Assembly: GCF_003236295.1 (NCBI RefSeq) | Contig: NZ_POTW01000019.1 | Coordinates: 22,819 to 86,818 of the forward strand | Length of the DNA: 64,000 nucleotides | Reading direction: 5' to 3' | Source: Jiangella anatolica | Lineage (GTDB): Bacteria; Actinomycetota; Actinomycetes; Jiangellales; Jiangellaceae | In this document: positions 26,806 through 37,919 of the stretch, one piece after another | Layout: each line of letters starts with the position of its first letter | How positions within the stretch are numbered: position 1 is the stretch's first letter | The notes under the pieces: model-generated | The model's input: the letters and a program-made list of their open reading frames with translations, nothing else | The model's database searches: none | Told to the model about the DNA's origin: nothing | Made by a program: the position numbers and the translations under genes

Positions 26806-27216
26806 ATGCTCGAACTCAGCACCGAGGCCACCCGGCTGGCCGGGATCCTCCTGCTCGCCGCCGTCACCATCGAGTCCGGCGGCTGGTACCTCACCCGGAT
26901 CGCCCGCGGCGCGGTGCCGGCCACCGACTTCCAGCGCTCGTTCGCCCGGGCCGGGCACGGCCACGCCGGCATGTTCGTCACGCTGGGACTGCTCACCGCG
27001 GTGCTCACCGACGCGACGTCGCTGGACGGGTTCGCGGCCTGGGTGGCGCGCAGCGGCGTGCCGATCGCGGCGATCGTGATGCCGGCCGGCTTCTTCTTCT
27101 CCTCGCTCGGTCCCGGCCGGACGACGCCGAACCGGCTGATCTGGCTGGTCTGGATCGGCGCGGCGATCCTGGCCGCGGGCCTGGTCACGCTGGGTGTCGG
27201 CCTCCTGACGGCCTGA
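26806..27216 (+). CDS. four-TM membrane protein controlled by divergent TetR
   Basis: A 136-residue integral membrane protein with hydrophobic segments near residues 8-28, 52-68, 82-100 and 112-134. A conserved-looking RAGHGHAGMFV lies at the start of the second segment. The ATG at 26806 follows CAGGAG. No family is recognised with confidence. The operator arrangement suggests that it is the main target of the neighbouring TetR. Confidence 0.7.
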   Translation: MLELSTEATRLAGILLLAAVTIESGGWYLTRIARGAVPATDFQRSFARAGHGHAGMFVTLGLLTAVLTDATSLDGFAAWVARSGVPIAAIVMPAGFFFSSLGPGRTTPNRLIWLVWIGAAILAAGLVTLGVGLLTA

Positions 27217-27271
27217 CGCTCGGGCGCGGCGACCCATGCTGCCAGCAGCACCGCCGCCGCGCCCGACTGGC

Positions 27272-27907
27272 TCAGTCCTCCGGGAAGTACGGCGCGACCA
27301 CCTCGGCGATCTGCTGGGCAGTGTCACACATGTCGTCGGTGTAGGCGGACTCGACCGTCGCCAGTTCCACGCCGACCGAGTCGTCGCCCCGGCCGAACTC
27401 CACCAGGCAGCCGACACCGGGCACCTCAAGGACACGGGCATCACGACCGTCGATGGTGGTTCCGTCACCACTGACCTCGGTGCCGGCCGAGAACTTCACC
27501 GAGGTGGTGACGTCCAGGTTGTCGGCACGGTCGATCATGCACTGGGCCGGCGACGGGTCGGCGAAGGGTTTCAGCTCCTCGACCGGGACCGGCAGCTCGG
27601 CGACGGGGATCGCCGCGCAGACCTGCTCGGGAGTGAGGTCGCTCTGATCGGCCGGGATCGCGGTGGCCCCCGTCAACTCGCTGGCGTCGCCGGAGTCGTC
27701 CTCGGCGCCACCGGTCTGGTCCTCGGTCTCGTCCTCCGCCGACGGGCTCGACCCGCCGCCGTCCGAGCCATCCTCGGACGCACCGGCCTGGCCCTCGGTC
27801 CCGGCCGACGGGCTCGACCCGCCCTCGCCGTCCGTGTCGTCACCACATGCGGACAGAGTGCAGAGCGCGGCCAGCACGGCGGCCGCGATCGTCATCCTTC
27901 GTGTCAT
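27272..27907 (-). CDS. secreted lipoprotein, DUF3558-like
   Basis: A 211-residue lipoprotein. Signal peptide with lipobox LSAC (Cys at about residue 21). An acidic Ser/Gly/Glu-rich linker runs to about residue 85. The domain that follows holds four Cys (EQVCAAI, AQCMID, VGCLVEF, DMCDTA), reminiscent of DUF3558 proteins. ATG 27907 is chosen because it begins the signal peptide, although the frame is open slightly further. Function unknown. It lies downstream of hspR but in a separate unit. Confidence 0.7.
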   Translation of the reverse strand: MTRRMTIAAAVLAALCTLSACGDDTDGEGGSSPSAGTEGQAGASEDGSDGGGSSPSAEDETEDQTGGAEDDSGDASELTGATAIPADQSDLTPEQVCAAIPVAELPVPVEELKPFADPSPAQCMIDRADNLDVTTSVKFSAGTEVSGDGTTIDGRDARVLEVPGVGCLVEFGRGDDSVGVELATVESAYTDDMCDTAQQIAEVVAPYFPED

Positions 27908-27958
27908 GACGCGACTATGACAGCCCCGGCGACTTTGCGTCGCGGCCACCCCCGGCGG

Positions 27959-28375
27959 TCAGTCGCCGGCGACGTAGCGCGAGCGGTAGATGGCCAGCGC
28001 CGACGTGAACGCCGGCACGGGCAGGTAGTCGACGGGCTCCTCGGCCGCGCCGGTGATGAGCTCGAGCTGCTGGCGAAGCGCGTGCACCTCGGCCTCGAGC
28101 GCCAGGATCCGCTTGATGCCGACGAGGTTGACGCCGTCCTCCTGGGACAGCCGCTGCACCTCGCGCAGCAGTTCGACCTCGCGCAGCGAGTAGCGCCGGC
28201 CGCCGCCGGGGGTGCGCCGAGGCGACACCAGCCCGAGGCGGTCGTACTGACGCAGCGTCTGCGGGTGCATGCCGGCCATCTCGGCCGCGACGGAGATGAC
28301 GTACAGCGGCTCGTCGTCACTGACCAGCCGCGCGGCGCCGGACATCGCGACGATGAACCGTCCTCCGGCCTCCAT
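27959..28375 (-). CDS. hspR: MerR-family heat-shock repressor HspR
   Basis: A 138-residue regulator. The MerR helix-turn-helix has YVISVAAEMAGMHPQTLRQYDRLGLVSPRRTPGGGRRYS, the signature of HspR, followed by a helical segment with VNLVGIKRIL. HspR represses dnaK and clpB by binding HAIR sites, with DnaK as co-repressor. The ATG at 28375 has AAGGAGG about eight bases upstream. A GTG at 28381 is less likely. It is the last gene of the dnaK operon, two bases after dnaJ, and three HAIR sites occur in this window. Confidence 0.95.
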   Translation of the reverse strand: MEAGGRFIVAMSGAARLVSDDEPLYVISVAAEMAGMHPQTLRQYDRLGLVSPRRTPGGGRRYSLREVELLREVQRLSQEDGVNLVGIKRILALEAEVHALRQQLELITGAAEEPVDYLPVPAFTSALAIYRSRYVAGD

Positions 28376-28377
28376 GG

Positions 28378-29526
28378 TCACCCCTCCTTCGCCGCCAGAT
28401 TCATCAGCTCGGCCCTGACGTCCTCACCCGAGGTCGCCGTCTGGAACTCCTCCAGCGCCTGCTTCGCGTCGTTCTCGAGCGACGGAGGCACCGCCACCTC
28501 GACGGTGACCAGCAGGTCACCACGGGTGCCGTCCTTGCGGGACGCGCCGCGGCCGCGCACCCGGAAGGTGCGGCCGTTGGGCGTGCCCGGCGGCAGCTTC
28601 AGCGTGACCGCGCTGCCGCCCAGCGTCGGCACCTTGATGTCCGCGCCGAGTGCCGCCTCGGGGAACGTCACCGGAACGGAGACCGTGAGGTGCTCGCCCC
28701 GGCGGCCGAACACCGGATGCGTCCCGACGTGGATGATCACGTACAGGTCGCCGGCGGGGCCGCCGCGCTCGCCCGGCACGCCCTTGCCGCGCAGCCGGAT
28801 CCGCTGCCCGTCGGTGACCCCGGCCGGGATGCGCACGTGCATGACCTTGCTCGTGGTACCGCGGCCGGAGCCGCTGCACACCGGGCACGGGTCGTCGACG
28901 ACCAGGCCGCGGCCCCGGCAGTCCTTGCACGGCTCGGCCATGCCGAAGCCGCCGGAGTCGGTGCTGGTGAAGCCGGTGCCCGAGCACGTCGGGCAGACCC
29001 GCGGCACGGTGCCGGCCCGCGCGCCGGTGCCGGCACAGGCCGAACAGGCCGACGAGCTGGTCAGCTTCAGCGGGATGGTCTTGCCCTCGACCGCCTCGCT
29101 GAACGTGACGGTCACCTCGCGCTCGACGTCGGCGCCGCGGCGCGCGCCCGTGGTCCGCGGCCGGTTGCGCTGGCCGAAGATGCCGCCGAACACGTCGCCG
29201 AGACCACCGCCGCCGCTGCCGGAGAACAGGTCGCCGAGGTCGAAGTTGAAGTTCCCGCCGCCACCGCCGGCCGGCGTGCGGATGCCGCTGCCGAACAGGG
29301 TGCGCGCCTCGTCGTACTGCTTGCGCTTGGCCGGGTCGGACAGCACGGAGTACGCCTCGGAGACGTCCTTGAAGCGCTCCTCCGCCGCCTTGTCGTCCTT
29401 GTTGCGGTCGGGGTGGAGCTCGCGAGCAAGGGTGCGGTAGGCCTTCTTGACCGTGGCCGCGTCGGCGTCCTTCGCGACGCCGAGGATCTTGTAGTAGTCC
29501 TTCTCGATCCAGTCCTTGGTGCTCAC
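28378..29526 (-). CDS. dnaJ: co-chaperone DnaJ
   Basis: A 382-residue type I J-protein. The J domain has the HPD motif in LHPDRNKDD (about residue 38). A Gly-rich region follows at about 80-125. The zinc-finger domain has four CxxCxGxG-like repeats (CSACAGTG, CPTCSGTG, CKDCRGRG, CPVCSGSG), and then the substrate-binding C-terminal domains. It delivers unfolded clients to DnaK. It lies between grpE and hspR in the operon. Confidence 0.97.
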   Translation of the reverse strand: MSTKDWIEKDYYKILGVAKDADAATVKKAYRTLARELHPDRNKDDKAAEERFKDVSEAYSVLSDPAKRKQYDEARTLFGSGIRTPAGGGGGNFNFDLGDLFSGSGGGGLGDVFGGIFGQRNRPRTTGARRGADVEREVTVTFSEAVEGKTIPLKLTSSSACSACAGTGARAGTVPRVCPTCSGTGFTSTDSGGFGMAEPCKDCRGRGLVVDDPCPVCSGSGRGTTSKVMHVRIPAGVTDGQRIRLRGKGVPGERGGPAGDLYVIIHVGTHPVFGRRGEHLTVSVPVTFPEAALGADIKVPTLGGSAVTLKLPPGTPNGRTFRVRGRGASRKDGTRGDLLVTVEVAVPPSLENDAKQALEEFQTATSGEDVRAELMNLAAKEG

Positions 29527-29557
29527 GGGCTCCCCCCTCCTCTCCGTCTACGGAACG

Positions 29558-30264
29558 TCAGTTCTGGTCGTCCTTATTCTCCGCCGCATTCTCCGCCGCG
29601 TCGTCGGTCGCCGGCGACTCGACCGGCTCCGGCAGCTTCTCCGTCGGCTCGGCCACCGCGACCCGGGCGGGCCGGATGATCCGCTCGCCGATGCGGTAGC
29701 CGGGCTGCAGGATCTGCGTGGCGGTCGGCACGTCGACGTCGTCGGCGTACCCGTGCATCAGCGCCTCGTGGATCATCGGGTCGAAGGCGTCGCCTGGCTC
29801 GCCGTAGCGGACCAGGCCGGCCTTCGCCGTCACCGCCTCGAGCGCCTCGCCGACCGACCGGAACGCGCCGGTGAGGTCGCCGTGCTCGCGAGCCCGGCCG
29901 ATGTCGTCGAGCACGCCGAGGAGCTCCGCCAGCACCTCGGCCTTGGCCGCCTCGCGGTTGGCCTCGCGGTCGCGCTCGACCCGGCGGCGGTAGTTGACGT
30001 ACTCAGCCTGCAGCCGCCGCAGGTCGTCCAGGCGCTCGGCCGCCTCGGCCTTGGCCGCCGCCAGCTCCTCGGCGCCGGCGCCGGCAGCAGGACCGGCTGC
30101 GGGGCCGGGGCCGCCGGACGCGGGAGCCGTGGCCCCCGCGTCCGTGCCGGCGTCGTCCGCGGCGCGTCGCTCACCGGTCTCGGGATCGATGCGCCGCCGG
30201 TCGCGGATGACGGGCTTCAGCTCCTCGGCGCCCTCCCCGGGACCCTCGGGTCGCTGCGCATCGG

Positions 30265-30268
<4 letters not shown>
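29558..30268 (-). CDS. grpE: nucleotide exchange factor GrpE
   Basis: A 236-residue GrpE. A disordered acidic N-terminal part of about 75 residues precedes the coiled coil ([23 protein letters not shown]). The C-terminal beta domain holds [16 protein letters not shown] and [20 protein letters not shown], the family signature. It promotes ADP release from DnaK. Its start overlaps the dnaK stop by four bases. An acidic Asp/Glu-rich tail follows the beta domain. Confidence 0.96.
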
Positions 30269-32157
<1,889 letters not shown>

Positions 32158-32185
32158 GGCAGTTACCTCCAGTTGATCCTTCAGT

Positions 32186-32206
32186 GTTGAGTCAGTATGG
32201 CTCAAC
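32186..32206. promoter_or_regulatory. HAIR operator 1 upstream of dnaK
   Basis: GTTGAGT-N7-GCTCAAC, a close match to the HspR inverted repeat, 29-49 bp upstream of the dnaK ATG. Confidence 0.85.
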
Positions 32207-32213
32207 CTACAAC

Positions 32214-32234
32214 CTTGAGCCGGTGTGGCTCAAC
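32214..32234. promoter_or_regulatory. HAIR operator 2 upstream of dnaK
   Basis: CTTGAGC-N7-GCTCAAC, a second HAIR element eight bases beyond the first. Tandem HAIR sites fit strong cooperative HspR repression of dnaK. Confidence 0.87.
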
Positions 32235-32301
32235 TTCACTCCCGGACAACGAGCGGGCCGCTCCGAGGATTCCCTCAGATTCGGCGCGTACGCTGACCGG
32301 C

Positions 32302-32430
32302 ATGTTCCCGGAGTTCCAGGACGACGACGCACCCCGCCGACGCGACGTACGCACGAAGATCGTGGCGGCGGTCCTCATCCTCTGCCTGGTCGCGGGGGTG
32401 GCTCCGTTCCTCGCCGCGCTGGTCTTCTAG
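32302..32430 (+). CDS. 42-residue single-TM membrane peptide
   Basis: The protein starts at ATG 32302 with MFPEFQDDDAPRRRD, followed by one TM helix (residues about 20-40). Small proteins of this form are found upstream of dnaK in other actinomycetes, but the family is unnamed here. It ends two bases before the GTG of the membrane acyltransferase, so the two are probably co-transcribed. It is divergent from dnaK. Confidence 0.6.
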   Translation: MFPEFQDDDAPRRRDVRTKIVAAVLILCLVAGVAPFLAALVF

Positions 32431-32432
32431 CC

Positions 32433-33593
32433 GTGACGACGGTGCGCGAGGACACCCGACCGGTCGCCGTCCGCGACCGGCTGCTCGGCGTCGACGCGGC
32501 CCGCGGCATCGCGCTGCTGGGCATGATGTCGGTGCACATCATCCCGGGGATCGGCGACGACGGCGGGCTGACGGCGTCGCGGGTGCTCGCCAGCGGCCGC
32601 TCGTCGGCGCTGTTCGCGCTGCTGGCCGGCGTCGGCCTGGCGCTGGCCACCGGCGGGCGCACGCCGCCGAGGGGCCGGCCGCTGGCCGCGGCGAGCGCCG
32701 GGGTGGCGCTGCGGGCGCTCGTCATCTTCCTCGTCGGCCTGGCCCTGGGCGCGTTCCCGTCCGGCGTCGCGGTCATCCTCGCCTACTACGGTGTGCTGTT
32801 CCTGCTGGCCATCCCGTTCCTCGGGCTCGGGCCGAAGATCCTGCTGCCGCTCGGGCTGGTGTGGGCCGCGGGCGCGCCGCTGCTGAACCACTGGTGGCGC
32901 GTCGGCGAGCCGCTCGCGTCGTACGAGACCCCGACGTTCGACTCGCTGGAGCACCCGGCCGACCTGCTGCGCGAGCTGCTCGTCACCGGCTACTACCCGG
33001 TGTTCCCGTGGCTGGCCTACGTGCTGGTCGGGCTGGGCATCGGCCGCCTGGCGCTGTCGTCGACGCGGGTCGCGACGGCGCTGCTGGCCGGCGGCGCCGC
33101 GCTGGCGGTGGCGGCCTGGGTGACGTCGACGATCCTGCTCGACAACGGCGGACTGGAGCACCTGGTGACCGCCGGGCTCGGCGGGCACCCGGCCAGCCCG
33201 TTCGAGATCGGCGCCGACGTCAACCACACGTCGTTCTACGGCACCACACCGGCCACCAGCTGGTGGTGGCTGATCGTGGCCGCGCCACACACGGCGACGC
33301 CGTTCGACCTGCTGCACACGATCGGCACCAGCGCGGCCGTGCTCGGGCTCATGCTCCTGGTCGCCTCCCGGGCGCGCTGGCTGGTGTGGCCGCTGGCGGC
33401 GATCGGCGGCATGACGTTCACGCTGTACACGCTGCACGTCGTGCTGCTGTCGGGTCCGGTCCAGGGCCACGACCTGTCGACCTACCTGATCCACGTGGCG
33501 ATCATGTTCGCGATCGCGCTGCCGTGGCGGGCGTTCATCGGGCGCGGGCCGTTGGAGGCGGTGCTGTCACCGTCGCCGCGGCGCCAGCTCTGA
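32433..33593 (+). CDS. multi-pass membrane protein, DUF1624/HGSNAT-like acyltransferase family
   Basis: A 386-residue membrane protein with about ten hydrophobic segments. The N terminus has LLGVDAARGIALLGMMSVHIIP, the marker of the DUF418/DUF1624 group related to heparan-alpha-glucosaminide N-acetyltransferase. His in MSVHI is the likely functional residue. It may acylate cell-surface sugars. GTG 32433 follows the preceding stop directly. The open frame further upstream lacks membrane character. Its 3' end overlaps the convergent SGNH hydrolase by 27 bases. Confidence 0.8.
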   Translation: MTTVREDTRPVAVRDRLLGVDAARGIALLGMMSVHIIPGIGDDGGLTASRVLASGRSSALFALLAGVGLALATGGRTPPRGRPLAAASAGVALRALVIFLVGLALGAFPSGVAVILAYYGVLFLLAIPFLGLGPKILLPLGLVWAAGAPLLNHWWRVGEPLASYETPTFDSLEHPADLLRELLVTGYYPVFPWLAYVLVGLGIGRLALSSTRVATALLAGGAALAVAAWVTSTILLDNGGLEHLVTAGLGGHPASPFEIGADVNHTSFYGTTPATSWWWLIVAAPHTATPFDLLHTIGTSAAVLGLMLLVASRARWLVWPLAAIGGMTFTLYTLHVVLLSGPVQGHDLSTYLIHVAIMFAIALPWRAFIGRGPLEAVLSPSPRRQL

Positions 33594-34874
33594 GAGGTCG
33601 ACGGCGGCGGCCATCGCCGCGTAGCCGGCGTCGCCGGGGTGCAGGTGGTCGCCGGAGTCGTACTCGGCGCGCAGCCGCAGCGGCCGATCCGGGTCGCGCA
33701 GGACGGCGTCGAAGTCGATCACGGCGTCGAACGTGCCGGAGTCGCGGATCCACGCGTTGACGGCGGCCCGCACGGCCTCGCGCTCCGGCGTCCACGTGCG
33801 CCAGCCCTGGAACGGCGCGATGGTCGCGCCGACCGCCCGCAGGCCGGCGTCGTGCGCGCGCTGGACGATCTGCTCGTAGGCCGCGACCAGCCGCTCGGGG
33901 TCGTCCTGCGAGTTCGGCTGCTGGATGTCGTTCACGCCCTCGAAGACGACGACGGTGCCCGCGCCGGTCTGTGTCAGCACGTCGCGGTCGAGCCGGGCCA
34001 GCGCGTTGTCGCCCTGGCCGGGGCTGTTCGCGTCCAGCAGCAGCCGGTTGCCGCCGATGCCGGCATTGAGGACGCCGAACCGGTGCGACGGCGGCAGCTC
34101 CAGCATCCGGTCGGCCAGGTGGTCCGGCCAGCGCCGGTCCGCGTCGCGGGTCGAGCCGCCGCCGTCGGTGATCGAGTCGCCGAGGAACACCACCGCGCCG
34201 GACGCCGCGCCACGCACGTCCAGCCCGTCGAGGAACCAGAACGAGGCGGTCGTGCTCGCGAACGACCCGCCGGAGGCGGCGGCGGTCCGGTCGCCGGTCC
34301 CGATCCAGCCGGTCGCGCGCGCCGCCGTGTGGTAGGTCGCGGGGCCGGTCGGTCCGGGCAGGTAGAGGCTGACGATCACGTCGCCGTCATCGGCGATCCG
34401 CAGCGCGACGGGGTCCGAGACCAGCTCGGCGCCGGCCGGGATCGTCACGGCCAAGTCGCCGGAGAACGTCACCGCCCGCACCGTCGCCGGGTCGACGTCG
34501 CCGGGCGCCGCGCCCGGCAGCGCGAGCGTCGCGGCCGCGACGACGAGCGGGCGCGTCCCGTACACGTTGGTCAGCCGGAGCCGGGCCTGATCGCCGCCGA
34601 CGGAGACGTGGAGCCGCTGGCGTAGCGTCGTGTCGGTGAACCCGGCCAGCGCCTGGCCGTCCTCGGGCCGGGCCACCGCGGTGGCCCAGGTGCCCACCCA
34701 GCCGGTGGCGGCGGGCGCTGCGGCCGGCGAGACAGCGGCCGGCTCGGCGGAGACGGCGGGAGCGGGCGGCGTGGCGGTCGTGACGCCGGCGACGAGGATC
34801 GCGGCCGTGGCGGCCACCGCCAGCGGGCCCGCCCAGCGGCGCAGCGCCGCCGGCAGCGGACGGGACGGCGGCAT
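33567..34874 (-). CDS. secreted SGNH/GDSL-family hydrolase
   Basis: A 435-residue exported esterase. Signal peptide at residues 1-42 (LAVAATAAILVAGV core, cleavage near AVSA). A beta-rich N-terminal accessory domain of about 150 residues precedes the SGNH catalytic domain. GDSITDG carries the nucleophile Ser (about residue 230). Gly in NAGIGGNR, Asn in GVNDI and the Asp-His pair in DHLHPGDAGY complete the catalytic set. It resembles secreted lipase/acylhydrolase proteins that remove acyl groups from polysaccharides. It is convergent with the putative membrane acyltransferase. Confidence 0.88.
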   Translation of the reverse strand: MPPSRPLPAALRRWAGPLAVAATAAILVAGVTTATPPAPAVSAEPAAVSPAAAPAATGWVGTWATAVARPEDGQALAGFTDTTLRQRLHVSVGGDQARLRLTNVYGTRPLVVAAATLALPGAAPGDVDPATVRAVTFSGDLAVTIPAGAELVSDPVALRIADDGDVIVSLYLPGPTGPATYHTAARATGWIGTGDRTAAASGGSFASTTASFWFLDGLDVRGAASGAVVFLGDSITDGGGSTRDADRRWPDHLADRMLELPPSHRFGVLNAGIGGNRLLLDANSPGQGDNALARLDRDVLTQTGAGTVVVFEGVNDIQQPNSQDDPERLVAAYEQIVQRAHDAGLRAVGATIAPFQGWRTWTPEREAVRAAVNAWIRDSGTFDAVIDFDAVLRDPDRPLRLRAEYDSGDHLHPGDAGYAAMAAAVDLSELAPRRR

Positions 34875-35236
34875 CGGCGGCTCCTGTCGAGTCGCCGCGC
34901 CCGGCAGGGGGTGACCGGGCGCGACACTGGTGAGGCTATGCGCGTGGGCGGCGTCCCGCCAGGTCCGCTGCGGCGAACGGCCGCCGCGCTGCGCCGAGCG
35001 GCGACGCCGCGGGGCGCGAACCGGGTCATGGGCTCATGCCGGAATCGGCACGGGAAAGACCTCAATTTACCGGTTCGTTATTACGCCCGTCAATAGCCAC
35101 TTTCATTTCGACAGGAGCATTGACCGCCACGATTCCTGTCGCTAGGTTACGGACACCCCCACGTCCGTATTGTCCGGTGTTTCGCAGGGCACGGCAGGCG
35201 TCGCCGGACCATTTCACGAAAGGTCCCACGTTGTCG
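34875..35236. other. divergent intergenic region between SGNH hydrolase and M14 peptidase
   Basis: About 360 bp with no supported gene. The right half (from about 35050) is AT-richer than its surroundings and holds ATTTACC, TTATTACG and CATTTCG stretches, suitable for promoters of the secreted peptidase. No clear operator or RNA motif was recognised. Confidence 0.5.
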
Positions 35237-37861
35237 ATGAAGCGCGCCCTGACGGGTGTGGCCGCAGCCGCCCTCGCCGCAACAGTGCTGGTCGTCGTGC
35301 CAGGCGAGCGAGGGACGGACACCGCGGACGCCGCGCCCGATGACATTCCCACACCCACCGAATTCTTCGGATTCGCGATGGGCACGAGCGGAAAGCTCGC
35401 GCCTTTCGAGCAGATCAAGGACTACTTCGAGCTGGTCGCCGAGGAATCGGACAGCGTCGAGTACGAAGTGGCCGGCACCACCACGTTGGGCCACGAATAC
35501 CCGATCCTGCGGGTGAGCTCGGCGCAGAACCTGGCCCGGCTGGACGAGATCCTGGCGGCCAACGAGCGCCTGGCCGACCCGCGCTCGGACCTCTCCGAGA
35601 GCGAGGCCCGCACGCTGGCCGAGCAGAGCGTCCCGGTCTACTACCTCGAGGCGACGCTGCACTCCACCGAGGTGGGCAACCTGCCGGCGCTGGTCGACGT
35701 GATCCACCGGCTGTCGACCGAGCGGTCGGAGTACGTCCAGAACATCCTCGACAACCTGGTGATCCTGGTGGTGCCGTCGGCCAACCCGGACGGGCAGCAC
35801 CTGCTGGTCGACTACTTCAACGAGACCGACGGCACGTCGTACGCGCGTACGTATCCGGATCTGTACCACAAGTACGTCGGGCACGACAACAACCGGGACT
35901 GGATCTTCTTCACCCAGGAGGAGTCCCGCATCCGGACCCGGCTGGAGCAGCAGTACCGGCCGGTGCTGCTGCACTTCATGCACCAGGCCGGCACCAACAG
36001 CCCACGCATGTGGGTGCCGCCGTTCGACGAGCCACTCGGCCCGAACATCGACTCGATCACCATCTCGGCCTCGAACGCGCTCGGCGCCGAGATCGCGAAC
36101 GCCGCCGCCGAGGCCGGCCTGCCCGGCGTCAGCACCGACGACGCGTACGGCATCTTCTGGAACGCCGACGTGTTCGGCACCGGCCCGCACCGCGGCGCGT
36201 CGCTGTTCCTGCACGAGATCGCCTCGGTGCGCGACCTGGCGCTGCCGTTCTCCAACCCCGACGGCAGCCCGCCCGGCGCCCGCGACCGCACCATGCGCAC
36301 GTTCGACCCGTACACCGAGTCGACGTGGACGCTGGAGCAGATCGTCGAGTACGCGAAGCTGTCGATGTACACCGGCCTGGACAGCGTGGCCAAGGACGCC
36401 GACGACTGGCTGTTCAACAACCTCTACCGGGTCAACCGGAAGAACATGGAGCCCGACGGCGGCCCGGAGACGTACCTCGTCCCGGCCGGCCAGCGCGACC
36501 CGTTCGCCGTCAAGGAACTGGTCGAGATCTTCGACATCGCCGGCGTCGAGGTGGACCGGGCGAAGTCGACGGTGCGGGTGGGCCGGCAGACCTACCCGGC
36601 CGGCACGCTGCTGATCCAGTCGCGGCAGCCGATGGGCAGCTGGGTCGACCAGGTGCTCGAGGTGGACCAGTACCCGGACTCGGCGCGCAAGTGCGCCGCC
36701 TGCCCGCTGATCATGCCCTACAGCGAGACCACCGACAATCTCGGCATGCTGCTGGGGCTGACGGTGGTGCCGGCGGACGACGCACGGGTGGCCCGCACCG
36801 AGCGGATCACCGCCGACGACGTCACCGCCCCGGCGGTGCCGAGCCCGCCGAGCGGCGGCGCGTACCTGGTGCGGCCGACGACCTACGGGCTGACGCACGC
36901 GATCGCCCGGCTGCAGGAGGACGACGTCCCGGTGTTCCGAGCGGCGGCGGCGTTCGCAGCCGGCAGCGCGACGTACGAGCCCGGCACGCTCATCGTCCCC
37001 GCGACGGCGGCCGCTCGGACGACGCTGACCGAGGTCTCCGAGCTGACGGCGCTGCCGGTGACGACGGCGCCCCAGGTGCCCGCCGTCGACGCGCTGGAGC
37101 TGAAGCCGGACACCAGGATCGGCCTGATCCGCGGCGCGAACAACATGCCCGGCGGCTGGCTGATGTGGCTGGCCGACACGTACGGGCTGAACTACGAGGT
37201 GGTCGAGGCCGACGACTACGCCGACCTCGCGCAGTACGACACCATCCTGGTCGCACCGGGCGTGAACAAGGCGCGCATCGTCAACGGCCTCAACCCGGCG
37301 CAGTACCCGGCCGAGTTCCACTGGGCCCGCGGCGTCGGCGAGGCCGGCTGGCAGGCGCTGGCGACATGGGTGCGCGACGGCGGCAACCTGGTCGCCGTCG
37401 GGGCGGCCGCGGAGACGGCGCGCGAGCTGCTGGCGCTGCCGATCGCCAACGCGACCCCGTCGGACCGGGCCGCGTTCAGCGCCCCCGGCACGTTGCTGAA
37501 CGCCCAGTTCGACCCGGCCGCCCCGGCCACCTGGGGGATGCCGGCGAACTGGCCGGTCTGGTTCAACAACAGCCCGGCCTACCGGGTGACGGCCGGCTCC
37601 GGCGCCACCGTCGGCTCCAGCTACCCGGCCTCCGGTGAGCTGCTGGCCAGCGGCTACGCGCACGGCCAGGCGGCGCTGGCGGGGCTGGCCAACGTCGTCA
37701 CCGTGCCGGTCGGGTCGGGCCAGGCGACCGTGGCGGGTGCGGACATCACCTTCCGCAGCTGGCCGCGGGCGACGTGGACGATCGTGTCGAACGCTCTCTA
37801 CAACGGTCCCGGCACCGCGCTGACGGCGGCCGATCTGGCGGCGCGGCTGACGGCACGGTAA
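35237..37861 (+). CDS. secreted M14-family zinc carboxypeptidase-like protein
   Basis: An 874-residue exported protein. Signal peptide at residues 1-33. The M14 catalytic domain (about 45-380) has zinc ligands His and Glu in LHSTEVGN and a third His in LLHFMHQAG. GHDNNRDWIFF is typical of the large M14 subgroup. The C-terminal half (about 600-860) has a flavodoxin/GATase-like region (GLIRGANNMPGGWLMWLAD, TILVAPGV). It probably trims peptides outside the cell. A TTG at 35231 with AAAGG eight bases upstream is an alternative start giving two extra residues. Confidence 0.87.
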   Translation: MKRALTGVAAAALAATVLVVVPGERGTDTADAAPDDIPTPTEFFGFAMGTSGKLAPFEQIKDYFELVAEESDSVEYEVAGTTTLGHEYPILRVSSAQNLARLDEILAANERLADPRSDLSESEARTLAEQSVPVYYLEATLHSTEVGNLPALVDVIHRLSTERSEYVQNILDNLVILVVPSANPDGQHLLVDYFNETDGTSYARTYPDLYHKYVGHDNNRDWIFFTQEESRIRTRLEQQYRPVLLHFMHQAGTNSPRMWVPPFDEPLGPNIDSITISASNALGAEIANAAAEAGLPGVSTDDAYGIFWNADVFGTGPHRGASLFLHEIASVRDLALPFSNPDGSPPGARDRTMRTFDPYTESTWTLEQIVEYAKLSMYTGLDSVAKDADDWLFNNLYRVNRKNMEPDGGPETYLVPAGQRDPFAVKELVEIFDIAGVEVDRAKSTVRVGRQTYPAGTLLIQSRQPMGSWVDQVLEVDQYPDSARKCAACPLIMPYSETTDNLGMLLGLTVVPADDARVARTERITADDVTAPAVPSPPSGGAYLVRPTTYGLTHAIARLQEDDVPVFRAAAAFAAGSATYEPGTLIVPATAAARTTLTEVSELTALPVTTAPQVPAVDALELKPDTRIGLIRGANNMPGGWLMWLADTYGLNYEVVEADDYADLAQYDTILVAPGVNKARIVNGLNPAQYPAEFHWARGVGEAGWQALATWVRDGGNLVAVGAAAETARELLALPIANATPSDRAAFSAPGTLLNAQFDPAAPATWGMPANWPVWFNNSPAYRVTAGSGATVGSSYPASGELLASGYAHGQAALAGLANVVTVPVGSGQATVAGADITFRSWPRATWTIVSNALYNGPGTALTAADLAARLTAR

Positions 37862-37878
37862 CCGCGCGTGGCCGCCCT

Positions 37879-37906
37879 CGCGGCCCGGCCCGATTGCCGG
37901 GTCGCG
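37879..37906. terminator. hairpin between convergent M14 peptidase and ferritin genes
   Basis: CGCGGCCCGGC-CCGATT-GCCGGGTCGCG forms an 11-bp stem with one G.T pair, placed between two convergent stops. It may terminate both transcripts. No T-tract is present. Confidence 0.5.
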
Positions 37907-37919
37907 GGGGGTCCGTCGG

